Positions 42,914 to 51,478 are shown, numbered from the stretch's first letter. The stretch: DNA of 64,000 bases from Candidatus Aenigmatarchaeota archaeon (GCA_016198755.1 JACQIB010000005.1:112931-176930), one strand, 5' to 3'. Notes: a model not told the origin generated them from the letters alone. Numbers and translations are program-made.

Positions 42914-43306
42914 ATGATCTTTATAGATGCCAGTTTTTTTCTGGCTTATGATAACGAAAATGATGTGCACCACAGCAGAGCTTTGGCTATTTTGGATGAT
43001 ATAGAAAAATATGGTCCTGTATTTACATCTGATTATATTCTAAATGAAGTTGTAGGAGTTGGCCTTAGAAAACTGGGAAAGGAGAGAGCCGTTACTTTGG
43101 GACAGCACATACTAAAAACAACTTTCATTATTAATGTAGATGAACATATTTTTTCTGAGAGTTGGGGAGCATTTTCAAAGACCGATCTTAATTTAAGTCT
43201 TGTTGACTGCACGACATTGGTTATTATGAAGCTTGCGAATGCTGGCAAAATTGCAACCTTTGATAAAGAATTCAGAAAAATAAATTATTTGGATGTTTTG
43301 GAGTAA
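42914..43306 (+). CDS. PIN-domain toxin (VapC-like)
   Basis: A 130-aa PIN RNase: the acidic residues sit in MIFIDASFF, YILNEVVG, LSLVDCTT and ATFDKEF, the expected four-residue metal site. Such toxins cut tRNA or rRNA. ATG 42914 follows the antitoxin stop by 2 nt; the ORF track uses a GTG overlapping the stop. With the RHH gene it forms a toxin-antitoxin module. Confidence 0.87.
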   Translation: MIFIDASFFLAYDNENDVHHSRALAILDDIEKYGPVFTSDYILNEVVGVGLRKLGKERAVTLGQHILKTTFIINVDEHIFSESWGAFSKTDLNLSLVDCTTLVIMKLANAGKIATFDKEFRKINYLDVLE

Positions 43307-43400
43307 AGATATTTTAAGCTTCCTACTCGCTTAATGGAAAGCCTTTTAAAGCTGCCTTTCCCCTAGGAAGGTTTTTGTTTCAAAAAAGCAATAATTTGGT

Positions 43401-43886
43401 ATGGCGCCTCCGCATGTTTACATCGAAGAAAAGAATGTCAGGGATCATAATAGACGGGGGCGTTTAGTTGCACTTATTAGATCTGATCCTGGAGTTAATT
43501 TTTCTGGGTTAAGGGAGTATATGGGAGAAAGGGGAACAGATGGGAGTGTAAAGCCGCTGCCGCAGGGAAGCCTGACTTATCATTTGGATATATTGGAAGA
43601 ATTTGGACTGGTAAAGAGCGTTTATAGAGGCAGGGAAAGGCTTCTCTATCCAACAGGTTTCAAAGTACCTAGAAACCATCTGAGAACTGAAGAGGATAAT
43701 AGAATATTGGATATTTTGAGAGGAGTACCGGAAGTAACCCAGAGCAGGCTGGCAGAGCTTGCTGAAGTTGCGCAGAGCACAATGAGCTATAGGCTGAGAA
43801 GGCTTGCTGATTATATAAAAGTGGAAAGGGTTGGGAAAGAAAATAGGTTGTTTGCAAAGGATGTGGAAGATGATAAGGTTATTTAA
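43401..43886 (+). CDS. Tandem winged-helix regulator
   Basis: A 161-aa protein with two winged helices: residues about 20-80 (LVALIRSDPGVNFSGLREYM, GSLTYHLDILEEFGLVKSV) and about 95-150 (RILDILRGVPEVTQSRLAEL, STMSYRLRRLADYIKVE). Such double-wHTH proteins are common archaeal transcription factors. The promoter is unclear; no good TATA lies 26 nt upstream. It does not obviously belong to an operon. Confidence 0.8.
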   Translation: MAPPHVYIEEKNVRDHNRRGRLVALIRSDPGVNFSGLREYMGERGTDGSVKPLPQGSLTYHLDILEEFGLVKSVYRGRERLLYPTGFKVPRNHLRTEEDNRILDILRGVPEVTQSRLAELAEVAQSTMSYRLRRLADYIKVERVGKENRLFAKDVEDDKVI

Positions 43887-43916
43887 GTTTTGATTATCGA
43901 GTTTTAACTGGATAAT

Positions 43917-44696
43917 ATGGTAACAACAAACAGGGATATAATAGATAATTTAGCTCCTCTGCTGGATTCCCCTAAATACAATGAACAGGGGATTGGAGCT
44001 CCACTAAGGTTTGTGAATGGTTCTGTTGATGGGCAACTGGACTGGAAAAAGAAAGGTTACCTATCCAGATTAACATGGTCTGAGGCAAGGAGAGTTGCTG
44101 GATTAAGGGGGGAGAAATTGTGCTCCCTTCCAGGAGCGATTGCAAACCTTAGCTTTATTCCTGATGGGTATGGGGTTCATTTGGCTGGACCTGTTTTTTA
44201 TAGACCCGAACCTGTTGGGACTGCAAAACCTGCTGCTGAAGGGATAAGGGTTGAGAGGGTTTATATGCTAAAGGAACCTGCGGTAACCCTTAGTGGAGAG
44301 CAGGTTGTGCTGGATGGAGTGAATGTAAAAAATGGTTCATTGGTATGCAAAGATTTTATAGATGCTGAGCTGGCATTTGAGGATTATAGATTGAGAGCTG
44401 TTGGAATGGATGATTTTATTGGGCTTGCTGAAAGAAATGGGCTGTTTAGGAGGGGTGAACTGGAGGCTGTTAGTATAAGGGATTTGGAGGAACAGCCGAA
44501 AGCTGAAGAAAGGGTTGTTCTTGACAAAAAAGTGCATTTCCAGTTTGGTGGGGGGAGATGGGCTCTTCCAAAATTAAGTTCTTTGGGTAATAGGGTTACA
44601 GAAGAGGGGAATAATGTTGCTTTGCTTTATGTTGAGTTTGTGCCAGCAACTGAAGCTGATGGATTTACTCTAGTAATGCCGGAAAGAAAGATTTAA
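43917..44696 (+). CDS. Orphan protein, 259 aa, unknown
   Basis: No recognised family. A soluble beta-rich protein; internal phrases such as IRVERVYMLKEPAVTLSGEQVV and RVVLDKKVHFQFGGGRWALP suggest at least two beta domains. ATTTAAGT is centred about 27 nt before the ATG: leaderless. Its 3' end is followed directly by the T-rich end of the candidate RNA on the other strand. Confidence 0.55.
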   Translation: MVTTNRDIIDNLAPLLDSPKYNEQGIGAPLRFVNGSVDGQLDWKKKGYLSRLTWSEARRVAGLRGEKLCSLPGAIANLSFIPDGYGVHLAGPVFYRPEPVGTAKPAAEGIRVERVYMLKEPAVTLSGEQVVLDGVNVKNGSLVCKDFIDAELAFEDYRLRAVGMDDFIGLAERNGLFRRGELEAVSIRDLEEQPKAEERVVLDKKVHFQFGGGRWALPKLSSLGNRVTEEGNNVALLYVEFVPATEADGFTLVMPERKI

Positions 44697-44700
44697 AATG

Positions 44701-44880
44701 ACCGTCAGGTGCAAGGGGCCGAAGCCCCAAGCCTGCGGTTGCTCTTGCTCTTTGGGTTTGTGAAAACCTTTGGCACTCACCTCTCAAATTAAATTGCTGC
44801 CGGCGGGGTTTTCATCCGCAGCAGCTGAAAAGAGTTACCGGCCCTCACAGGAGGTATCTGTAAGAGCCCACCGCGCTGAC
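44701..44880 (-). ncRNA. Candidate structured noncoding RNA, about 180 nt, family unknown
   Basis: No frame is open here, the region is GC-rich against the background, and it folds well. On the minus strand a strong TTTATATA box (44897-44904) would start transcription near 44876. An 11-bp helix GGCUCUUACAG/CUGUGAGGGCC, a UGCUGC/GCAGCA hairpin, a GGGGC-UUCG-GCCCC tetraloop hairpin and complementary ends GUCAG/CUGAC are visible. T-rich sequence (ATTTTAAATCTTTCTTT) follows. I cannot assign it to SRP, RNase P or tRNA. Confidence 0.6.
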
Positions 44881-44896
44881 CAGAACTATGGGGGAG

Positions 44897-44904
44897 TATA
44901 TAAA
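44897..44904 (-). promoter_or_regulatory. TATA box of the structured RNA
   Basis: TTTATATA on the minus strand inside the palindrome GGAGTTTATATACTCC. It is about 25 nt upstream of the point where the base-paired RNA region begins, and lies downstream of the methyltransferase gene, so it cannot be that gene's promoter. Confidence 0.65.
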
Positions 44905-44945
44905 CTCCTTATGAAGAGGTAATAGGGACTTTAGGTTCAGCTTTT

Positions 44946-45725
44946 TCAGGGCTTTTGGAAAGCTAGGAAAACCCCTTCTATATCGTCTCCATTAATTCCG
45001 GAAGAATGGACTCTCTCGTTTCCTGCTTTTGAAAACCCTTCAGAAAGCATAGCAGCCTGTGTCATATCTCTATACTCGTCAAAAATAGGTATACTCAGCC
45101 TGTCATAGATTATTACCATACCATGTGGCATAACCCAAGAAGATACTAAAGGAGCTACTCTCCTTCTTAAAAATGCTGCAGATTCTGGGTTGGAAAGTCT
45201 GGTATTATGGGCTTCAGTAATGGTAGCCACTATATTTGTTAAAACAACTGCATCGTATTTTTTGTCAGGTTTGTAAGTTAAAACGTCCTGCACAGAAAAG
45301 CTTGCATTGGCTGCAGAATATTTGGCTTTTCTCGTTTCTGCAACCTGTATTGATTCATCCACCATATCAATTCCGTGCACTGTTGATTCTGGGTTTTGCA
45401 AAGCATACCAGACAGTTTTCAGTCCTGTAAAGCAGCCTGCATCAAGTATAGCTTTTCTTCCTTTTAGTTTCCTGTTTACCTTTTCTGTTATTGTTAGATT
45501 CTCTCCGTATTTAGCTGATTCAAAAAGATGGTCTACACCATTACTTGCCTGGAAGGCATAAGCTGAAAAATCAGCACTGCTTGGACGCTGCGCGTTCCCA
45601 AGAAGACGAAACAGTTCTCTGGCCTTATCTATGCCGAGTATGGAAATCTCTTCTTCTACTAGCTGAGAGTCACTGATTCTTCTCACGCCTTCTGCTGCTA
45701 AATAGGCTGGCAGGCTAAGAACCAT
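44946..45725 (-). CDS. Class I SAM-dependent methyltransferase
   Basis: A 259-aa protein with SAM motif I AILDAGCFTGLKTVWYAL, motif II VHGIDMVDESIQVAETR and KKYDAVVLTNIVATI in place of motif IV. The N-terminal 90 residues are helical and look like a substrate or partner domain. TTTTAAAG is centred 27 nt before ATG 45725 (MVLSLPAYL); the ORF track's upstream TTG is not needed. Substrate unknown. Confidence 0.75.
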   Translation of the reverse strand: MVLSLPAYLAAEGVRRISDSQLVEEEISILGIDKARELFRLLGNAQRPSSADFSAYAFQASNGVDHLFESAKYGENLTITEKVNRKLKGRKAILDAGCFTGLKTVWYALQNPESTVHGIDMVDESIQVAETRKAKYSAANASFSVQDVLTYKPDKKYDAVVLTNIVATITEAHNTRLSNPESAAFLRRRVAPLVSSWVMPHGMVIIYDRLSIPIFDEYRDMTQAAMLSEGFSKAGNERVHSSGINGDDIEGVFLAFQKP

Positions 45726-45747
45726 TAGAAACCCCCAGTGCAAAAAG

Positions 45748-45757
45748 CTTTTAAAGG
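45748..45757. promoter_or_regulatory. Near-palindromic TATA block, apparently bidirectional
   Basis: CTTTTAAAGG is nearly its own reverse complement. It is 27 nt from the leaderless ATG 45725 on the minus strand and 33 nt from ATG 45785 on the plus strand, and no other TATA-like block exists between these divergent genes. Confidence 0.55.
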
Positions 45758-45784
45758 TTTGGTGGGAAGGATGAATTGGTAATA

Positions 45785-46423
45785 ATGGCTATAGAAGGGT
45801 TTTTACTCCCGGTCAGGTTTTACGGATATGACTCTGTAATCTACTTAGTTTCAGCGCTAATAGGGCTGGCAATAGCCTATAAGGCTTACAAGCTTTATTC
45901 AGTTTCAGAAAAAAACCAGCACTATAACCTGTTTGTAGGGTTTTCTATACTGGCTGTTGGATTATTAACAATTTCCTTAACAAGTGCCTATTCCTATCTG
46001 AAGTTTTTTGAGCAGAAGGAACTGCTTTTGTTTAACGGGTATTTTGATGTGGCTGATGTAGGTTACTGGATTTACTTTGGTGCAAGCTTTTTGGCATACT
46101 GGTTTTTGATAAACATGTATGCTCCTGATAAAAAGGGTGTTTTCCTTTTGAGCCTTCCAATGACATTTAACTATTATTCCTATCTGAATGTTGGATTGTT
46201 CTTTTTTGCTCTTTATCTGGCTTTCAGGAGCGCTGTAAGCTATTTCTCGAACAAAAACCAGAATGGATTCTGGGTTATGGGAGCATTTGTGTTAATGGCT
46301 GTTTATCATGCGGTTTTGCTTTTTACGCCTTTCTTTAAAGGGTTCTATATTTTGGCGCATGTTTCTTTGATTTTGAGCTTTGCTTTCCTGCTCTATATGC
46401 TCATAAGGGTGAATAGAGAGTGA
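45785..46423 (+). CDS. Multi-pass membrane protein, unknown
   Basis: A 212-aa protein with about six or seven hydrophobic helices (VIYLVSALIGLAIAYKAY, YNLFVGFSILAVGLLTISL, VGYWIYFGASFLAYWFL, FWVMGAFVLMAVYHAVLLF, LAHVSLILSFAFLLYML). No catalytic motif seen. It overlaps the next gene, a winged-helix regulator, by 4 bp; that pairing of a membrane protein with a cytoplasmic wHTH is frequent in archaea and may form a signalling pair. Confidence 0.68.
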   Translation: MAIEGFLLPVRFYGYDSVIYLVSALIGLAIAYKAYKLYSVSEKNQHYNLFVGFSILAVGLLTISLTSAYSYLKFFEQKELLLFNGYFDVADVGYWIYFGASFLAYWFLINMYAPDKKGVFLLSLPMTFNYYSYLNVGLFFFALYLAFRSAVSYFSNKNQNGFWVMGAFVLMAVYHAVLLFTPFFKGFYILAHVSLILSFAFLLYMLIRVNRE

Positions 46424-46734
46424 TACAGCAGGTTAAAAATAAATGGGAGGAAGAGGATGATAGCAGAAGGTCTAAAATAGGAATTTTAGTGGATATTTTA
46501 AGGCTTATACAAAAGAAAGGCGGGGTTGCAAAGCCAACACATATTCTTTATGGTGCTAATCTTAGTCATGTCAGATTAAACAAATATATGGATGTTTTAA
46601 TGGATAAGCAGTTTGTAGAAACAGTAAATGCCGGGGGGAGGGGAGTTTACAGGATTACTGATAAGGGAATGGAATTTGTAAGGGAGTTTAGGAAAGTGGA
46701 GCAGTTTTCTGAAGCTTTTGGAGTGCCAATCTAG
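46420..46734 (+). CDS. COG3432/wHTH_45-type winged-helix regulator
   Basis: A 104-aa protein: RSKIGILVDILRLIQKKGGVAKPTHILYGANLSHVRLNKYMDVLMDKQFVE and a YRITDKGMEFV wing match the archaeal winged-helix group PF14947. It starts with GTG overlapping the stop of the membrane-protein gene, so co-translation is likely. Target genes unknown. It overlaps the convergent next gene by 4 bp. Confidence 0.82.
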   Translation: MIQQVKNKWEEEDDSRRSKIGILVDILRLIQKKGGVAKPTHILYGANLSHVRLNKYMDVLMDKQFVETVNAGGRGVYRITDKGMEFVREFRKVEQFSEAFGVPI

Positions 46735-47105
46735 GCTTTCTTGAAAAAGCAGTAATCAACAAGTTTTTCGGGACTTACAGTACCTGATATAAGTGCCTGT
46801 GCAGAAAAATCTTCTATTGTTTCTGAAGAGATTATTGGTTTGTTTTTTGCATAGCTGTAGGCTATTTCCAGTGCAACTGTTTTGCCTATATAGCCATCCT
46901 TTGAGTATATGTAAACAAAATCTATATTATCTATTTCTTTGAAAGCGCGCAACAATGCTGACTTTTCGCTTTCAAGAGTGTCCTGCTGGGAGCTGTCCCA
47001 TTCTCCTGCGGTTTTTGCATTTATTCCTTTGGACTTTAACAGCTGGAGAAGTTTAACTATTTCCAGATAAAACTTCCTGCTACCTGCGATAAAAACAGAT
47101 TTCAT
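46731..47105 (-). CDS. Nucleoside deoxyribosyltransferase-like (TIR-related fold) protein
   Basis: 124 aa, Rossmann-like: SVFIAGSRKFYLEIVKLLQLL, then FVYIYSKDGYIGKTVALEIAYSYAKNKPI, which resembles the nucleoside 2-deoxyribosyltransferase motif with its D-x-x-G-x-G-x-x-x-E-I core. Family enzymes exchange or hydrolyse N-glycosidic bonds. TTAAAT is centred about 26 nt before the ATG, just beyond the metK stop. Confidence 0.7.
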   Translation of the reverse strand: MKSVFIAGSRKFYLEIVKLLQLLKSKGINAKTAGEWDSSQQDTLESEKSALLRAFKEIDNIDFVYIYSKDGYIGKTVALEIAYSYAKNKPIISSETIEDFSAQALISGTVSPEKLVDYCFFKKA

Positions 47106-47136
47106 AAGCCTTATTTAATATCTCTTTATTTAAGCC

Positions 47137-49644
47137 TTAAGCAGACAGACCAGCCTCTTTTCTTAACAAAGCTGCCATGTCTGTGCGCTCCCAGGTAAAG
47201 TCTGGGTCGTTCCTTCCAAAATGGCCGAAAGCTGAGGTTTTTTTGTAGATTGGCCTGCGAAGATTGAGATGGCTTATTATTGAGGCTGGGCGGAAGTCAA
47301 ACTGTTTCTTTACAAGTTCTTCAATTTTTTCCTCTGGGAGCTTGTTTGTTCCAAAGGTGTTTACTGTGATTGAAACTGGGTGGGCAACACCTATAGCATA
47401 GGCAACCTGTATTTCACATTTGTCTGCTAAGCCTGCTGCTACAACATTTTTAGCAACATAACGGGCCATGTAAGCCGCTGAACGGTCAACTTTTGTCGGG
47501 TCCTTTCCTGAGTTATGCACCACAAAACCGTTTGCTGTGAAAGCATGGGTTACAGGAATGTTGAGGTCATATGTACGATTGAAAGAAGGGATTTTGCGGG
47601 AAGCTTTTGTATAGTAATGCTTCATGAAAAAGAGCTGTTTTAGGTAATCGAACTCCGGATCGCTTTTTAGGAAGCTTTCATAAGCGTTCAAAAAGTCTTT
47701 TAACTTTTCATATGTAAGTTCTTTTGTTGCTTTGCCTTCAAATTTCCTTGTAAAGCGACTTATTTGAGCAATATCACTTCTCTGCTCCAGAACCGGAAGT
47801 TTTTTGAAAAGGCGTTTTATCCTCTGCCTCTGGTTTGGTATAACAGAACGGTCTGTTTTGTTTTCCAGCGATACTCTGTTCAATATTGCTTGTTTTCTTG
47901 GAAGTTGAAAACCCACTTCATTTTTGAAAATTCTAATGCTATCTGTGCCTTTTATTATCACATTATAAAGTGCATGCTGGCTTGTTATTTTTCTTCCCCT
48001 GATTTCAGAGACTTTTCCAGGTTCAGTTTTGCATATGTGGGATATTATTCCGAAATTTAAAAGCAGGAGCTGAACATCTTCTGCAAGCTGCTTACTTGTT
48101 GTTGCTAAATGTGCTCTGGGAGAGGTTTTGTTTCTGCCGTCAATTCTAACAGATCCATCTGTGTCAAAAAGGCCGCGCAGAAAAGCGGCAACATTTGATT
48201 TTGTACCATTCCATATAGCCTCCGGTACAGTTTTATCAAAGGAACGCAGCCTTTTCAAGCCTATGAACTCAAGATATGCACGCAGTTCTACTCCACCCAT
48301 ATACGCCCAGTGACCGTATGCCTTACCCTTATCTCCAAAGAGGCGAAGGAAAAGCTCTTGCACATTTCTTTTTTGTTCTTCTTCACAGATACAAATTCTT
48401 ATGCATCCTTCATCTGTACAATCCCCATCACCTACAAGCAGACCAAGCAAATAGGCATAATCATCTGTAAGCTTGTCTGGAAAGCTGTATTTTTTCTTTC
48501 GTCCTTCTGCTGTACCTTCTTTGTAAGAAAACTTGAATTTTCCAATATCCCCATTCCCAAATAACCTGTCTTTTTTCTGTATAGGCAATATATCCCCGGG
48601 CATTATTTCACTCATGGATTTCCATATATAATTTCCTTCTGAATCGAGAACTCTTATCTGGTGGTTGGGTGTGGCTTCCAGACTATATCCATCTGAAGTT
48701 AACAAAAGCATTGTTTCTTTTGTTCCATTGTCCCACCACTCTCCTGCAGGCATAGGGTGCACATCTGTTTTTACCAGTGTTCCAACTAGGGGTTTGCACT
48801 CCTCTATTTTTCTTGTTCCTTTGTCTGTATTTATTCTGCTATGCCCAGCAAGGCAGAATGCACCTCCTCCATGCCTGCCCATTCCACCGTAAGTGTCCAT
48901 TATTATTTTTCTTCCTGTAACTCCAGAATCTCCTGGAGGGCCTCCTATAATAAATTTTCCGGTAGAGTTTATGTGGAACTGTGTTTCAGAATCTATCCAT
49001 TTCCCGCATACAGGTTTTATCACTTTTTCAATAACATCACTTTTCAGCTTCTCATAAGTAACATCTGGAGAGTGCTGGATTGCTATAACAATTGTTGTTA
49101 CTCTTTTAGGAACACTGCCCTCATACTCTACTGTTACTTGAGACTTCCCGTCTGGCCTTGCCCATGAAAGTTCACCTGAGCGGCGGGCTTCTGAAAGTTT
49201 CTGTGTTAATCTGTGAGCCAGAATAATTGGTAGTGGCATTAATTCTGGGGTTTCATTGGAAGCGTAACCAAACATTAAACCTTGGTCTCCTGCACCCTGT
49301 TCCCTCGCTTCAGTTGCTGTAACTCCCTGTGATATGTCTGGACTCTGCTCATGCAAAGCAACTAAAACAGCACAACTGTCTGCATCAAATCCATACTCAG
49401 GCTTGTCATATCCAACCTGCCTTATTGTATTGCGGACAACGCCCTGAACATCAATATAACCTTTTGTTGTAACCTCCCCTGCAACAACAATTAAACCTGT
49501 TGTGGTCAGGGTTTCTACAGCCACGCGGGAAAAGGGATCCTGCTTGAAAAGTGCATCCAGTACTGAGTCTGATATTTGGTCACAAATTTTGTCCGGATGA
49601 CCTTCTGTTACCGACTCTGATGTAAACAAAGATGTTTTGCCCAT
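47137..49644 (-). CDS. metK: S-adenosylmethionine synthetase, bacterial type, with intein
   Basis: Makes SAM from methionine and ATP. The extein is of bacterial/eukaryotic type ([38 protein letters not shown], and [18 protein letters not shown] after the intein), not the divergent archaeal enzyme. The host protein would be about 387 aa after removal of a 448-aa intein. ATG 49644 is chosen over the ORF-track GTG because GGTGAT lies 3 nt upstream. The same neighbourhood encodes several SAM-dependent methyltransferases. Confidence 0.95.
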   Translation of the reverse strand: MGKTSLFTSESVTEGHPDKICDQISDSVLDALFKQDPFSRVAVETLTTTGLIVVAGEVTTKGYIDVQGVVRNTIRQVGYDKPEYGFDADSCAVLVALHEQSPDISQGVTATEAREQGAGDQGLMFGYASNETPELMPLPIILAHRLTQKLSEARRSGELSWARPDGKSQVTVEYEGSVPKRVTTIVIAIQHSPDVTYEKLKSDVIEKVIKPVCGKWIDSETQFHINSTGKFIIGGPPGDSGVTGRKIIMDTYGGMGRHGGGAFCLAGHSRINTDKGTRKIEECKPLVGTLVKTDVHPMPAGEWWDNGTKETMLLLTSDGYSLEATPNHQIRVLDSEGNYIWKSMSEIMPGDILPIQKKDRLFGNGDIGKFKFSYKEGTAEGRKKKYSFPDKLTDDYAYLLGLLVGDGDCTDEGCIRICICEEEQKRNVQELFLRLFGDKGKAYGHWAYMGGVELRAYLEFIGLKRLRSFDKTVPEAIWNGTKSNVAAFLRGLFDTDGSVRIDGRNKTSPRAHLATTSKQLAEDVQLLLLNFGIISHICKTEPGKVSEIRGRKITSQHALYNVIIKGTDSIRIFKNEVGFQLPRKQAILNRVSLENKTDRSVIPNQRQRIKRLFKKLPVLEQRSDIAQISRFTRKFEGKATKELTYEKLKDFLNAYESFLKSDPEFDYLKQLFFMKHYYTKASRKIPSFNRTYDLNIPVTHAFTANGFVVHNSGKDPTKVDRSAAYMARYVAKNVVAAGLADKCEIQVAYAIGVAHPVSITVNTFGTNKLPEEKIEELVKKQFDFRPASIISHLNLRRPIYKKTSAFGHFGRNDPDFTWERTDMAALLRKEAGLSA
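47512..48855 (-). other. Complete LAGLIDADG intein in MetK (448 aa)
   Basis: Starts at Cys ([21 protein letters not shown]) directly after GGGAF and ends [14 protein letters not shown] directly before SGKDPTKVD, giving a Cys1, a His-Asn terminus and a Ser+1, all needed for splicing. Block B has TPNHQIRVL. Two LAGLIDADG motifs are visible ([12 protein letters not shown] and [12 protein letters not shown]), both with the catalytic Asp, so a functional homing endonuclease is plausible. The insertion lies in the conserved ATP-binding GGGAFSGKD loop. Confidence 0.95.
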
Positions 49645-49701
49645 TAAATCACCTTTCACTTTCCTAGGGCAGAAAGTATAAAAAGCTTACTGTAGATTTG
49701 A

Positions 49702-49713
49702 TTCTTATAAGAA
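49702..49713. promoter_or_regulatory. Palindromic operator candidate between metK and the HTH-CBS gene
   Basis: TTCTTATAAGAA is a perfect 12-bp palindrome overlapping the upstream edge of the AATAAATAT promoter element of the HTH-CBS gene (ATG 49742). The metK TATA (TTTTTATAC near 49680) is 25-30 bp away. A dimeric HTH protein bound here could control both genes. Confidence 0.55.
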
Positions 49714-49741
49714 TAAATATATGCTTATATGAATATTTTAT

Positions 49742-50305
49742 ATGATTCAGGAGCTGTCTGAGATAAAGAAAAGGAGGAAAGCGGCTGGGCTTACGCAGGA
49801 TTCGCTTTCAAAACTATCGGGTGTTAGTCAGGCTGCTATAGCAAAAATTGAGGCTGGAAAAATTGACCCTGGATACAGTTCTGTGAAAGCTATTTTCGGG
49901 GCTTTGGAAAAGGTTGGGAAGGGGAGGGCTGGAGTTGCAGGGGATATAGCAAATAAAAGGGTTTTGTTTGTGGGTGGGGGGGAAAGTGTGGGGAATGTTA
50001 TAAAGCTGCTGAAAAGGAGGGGAATTTCCCAGATACCTGTTATTGAACAGGGTAAGGTTTTGGGGAGTATTTCAGAAAAAACAATACTGGATGAAATTGC
50101 AAAGGGAAAGAACATGGAAGAACTGTCAAAGGATAGGGTAGAAAAAATAATGGACTCTCAGTTTCCTATAGTAGACAGAAAAACAGGTATAGGAATTGTG
50201 GAGGGGCTGTTAAGAGAAAATAATGCGGTTTTGGTAAGTGAGAGGGGTAGGATTTTTGGTATTATAACAAAATCTGATTTATTGAAGCTTGTTAGGAAGG
50301 TTTAG
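49742..50305 (+). CDS. XRE-type HTH regulator with paired CBS domains
   Basis: 187 aa: residues 1-55 are an XRE helix-turn-helix (KRRKAAGLTQDSLSKLSGVSQAAIAKIEAGKIDPGYSSVKAI); residues 70-187 are two CBS motifs (SVGNVIKLLKRRGISQIPVIEQGKVLGSISEKTIL, then NNAVLVSERGRIFGIITKSDLLKLV). This COG3620-like arrangement is archaeal. CBS pairs bind adenosine ligands such as AMP, ATP or SAM. The gene is divergent from metK, so a SAM-responsive role is a reasonable inference. Confidence 0.88.
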   Translation: MIQELSEIKKRRKAAGLTQDSLSKLSGVSQAAIAKIEAGKIDPGYSSVKAIFGALEKVGKGRAGVAGDIANKRVLFVGGGESVGNVIKLLKRRGISQIPVIEQGKVLGSISEKTILDEIAKGKNMEELSKDRVEKIMDSQFPIVDRKTGIGIVEGLLRENNAVLVSERGRIFGIITKSDLLKLVRKV

Positions 50306-51478
50306 GGAACGTAGGGCAGACATGTAAGATGAATGATCATATTTCCAGCTCATGTTTTTTGGATCAAAATGTTCATGATACTTAAAGCGTAAATCATCTT
50401 GTGTTTTCCAGAATTTGTTTTTGGATTCCTCATAACTCTGCCAAATATAGTGGTTATGGCCATCTAGTTTTATGGAATCTGATATTACGTTCATAAATAT
50501 TCTTGTTATGTTTTTTTGGTTGGTGAGTATATAGAAAACTGCGTGCCTACTGTTGTCACGTGAGGGATATACTATTGTTTTTACAGCATATTTGCTTATT
50601 TTCCTTGTTAATTCACTAAGATTCACATTGGGCTTAAGATCTAACATTAAGTGAAGTGTTATGTTCTCACCTGAATACAGGGGATCGTATATTATTTTCA
50701 TCTGCTGGAAAAGTTCATCGAAATTCTGCTCAAATGAATGTAATCCCTCTTTTATTTTGCCGGAAGTTATTCCTGTTGGATTATAATGGACAGCTGACTT
50801 TCCGAGATTTTTCCTAAGGGATCTGGAAAGGTTTGAAATGGAATTAAAATTCCTGTTCATTTCAAATGCAAGGGGTAGCAAAATAGGGTTTTTCTTTATG
50901 TGGGGGTGGATGGATGCTGAGTATTCCTTTTTCATTGACTTTTCCAGAAGTTCGAAAGGATGTTCACCATGCTCAAAGTCTGCATCAACAAAATTCCCGT
51001 CATTGTCAAGTATTTTGTGGAGAGGGGAATATATGTTTACAGAAGCGTTTGGCATATGTATATCATAGTTGTCTATTAGCTTGGATTTTTTTGCCTGTTC
51101 CCAGAAGGTTTTGAAAGAGGATAAATGGCCATCTGGTATTGTATAGAATATTATATTGCACTTGCTGTTATTGTTGAATTCAAACCCTTCAGCTATGTAA
51201 GATCTGTACGGGAGTATGCTTAGCAGGGCATTATTCTTCACATTCCATGCTGTTAGTATAACAAGATTCAGACCAAAGCTTTCGTACCTTGGATATGGAT
51301 AATATTGAAAACCATGCCTTCTAAGAGAGTTTAGCCAGCGGCGCACAGTCCTCTCAGTAACATTGTTTCCCTGCGAGTTCAGCATTTCAGTCATTTCCTT
51401 TGGCTGAAGCAATTTTTTGCTGTGGGAAAGAAGGTATGCAAATTCTAAAAGTTTTTTATTGAAAGCGTGCTTTACCAT
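50279..51478 (-). CDS. HTH-containing protein, about 399 aa, unknown
   Basis: The N-terminal 60 residues are a winged-helix-like unit (KKLLEFAYLLSHSKKLLQPKEMTEML, VTERTVRRWLNSLRRHGF). The remaining 340 residues alternate helices and strands without a recognised domain; LHLMLDLKPNVNLSELTRKISKYAVKTIVY hints at a ferredoxin-like part. TTTATATTAA about 27 nt upstream selects ATG 51478; the ORF-track N-terminus is an artefact. AT-rich and possibly acquired. It ends within the convergent HTH-CBS gene (27-bp overlap). Confidence 0.6.
   Translation of the reverse strand: MVKHAFNKKLLEFAYLLSHSKKLLQPKEMTEMLNSQGNNVTERTVRRWLNSLRRHGFQYYPYPRYESFGLNLVILTAWNVKNNALLSILPYRSYIAEGFEFNNNSKCNIIFYTIPDGHLSSFKTFWEQAKKSKLIDNYDIHMPNASVNIYSPLHKILDNDGNFVDADFEHGEHPFELLEKSMKKEYSASIHPHIKKNPILLPLAFEMNRNFNSISNLSRSLRKNLGKSAVHYNPTGITSGKIKEGLHSFEQNFDELFQQMKIIYDPLYSGENITLHLMLDLKPNVNLSELTRKISKYAVKTIVYPSRDNSRHAVFYILTNQKNITRIFMNVISDSIKLDGHNHYIWQSYEESKNKFWKTQDDLRFKYHEHFDPKNMSWKYDHSSYMSALRSLNLPNKLQ

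Noticed and set aside
44701-44880. SRP 7S RNA on the minus strand
   Set aside because: GCGCGGTGGGC recalls the Alu domain, but the S-domain GGAG/AGCAG motif and the length of about 300 nt are missing.
44701-44890. RNase P RNA on the plus strand
   Set aside because: GTAAGAGCCCACCGCGC resembles the conserved P12 region of RNase P RNA, but the CR-I, CR-IV and CR-V elements are absent, the pairing GGTGGG partner is missing, and the TATA box points the other way. Left as unassigned.
47137-49659. MetK as an assembly chimera or pseudogene because of its 840-aa length
   Set aside because: The extra 448 aa begin with Cys and end with His-Asn, followed by Ser, and contain intein blocks; removing them gives a perfect MetK.
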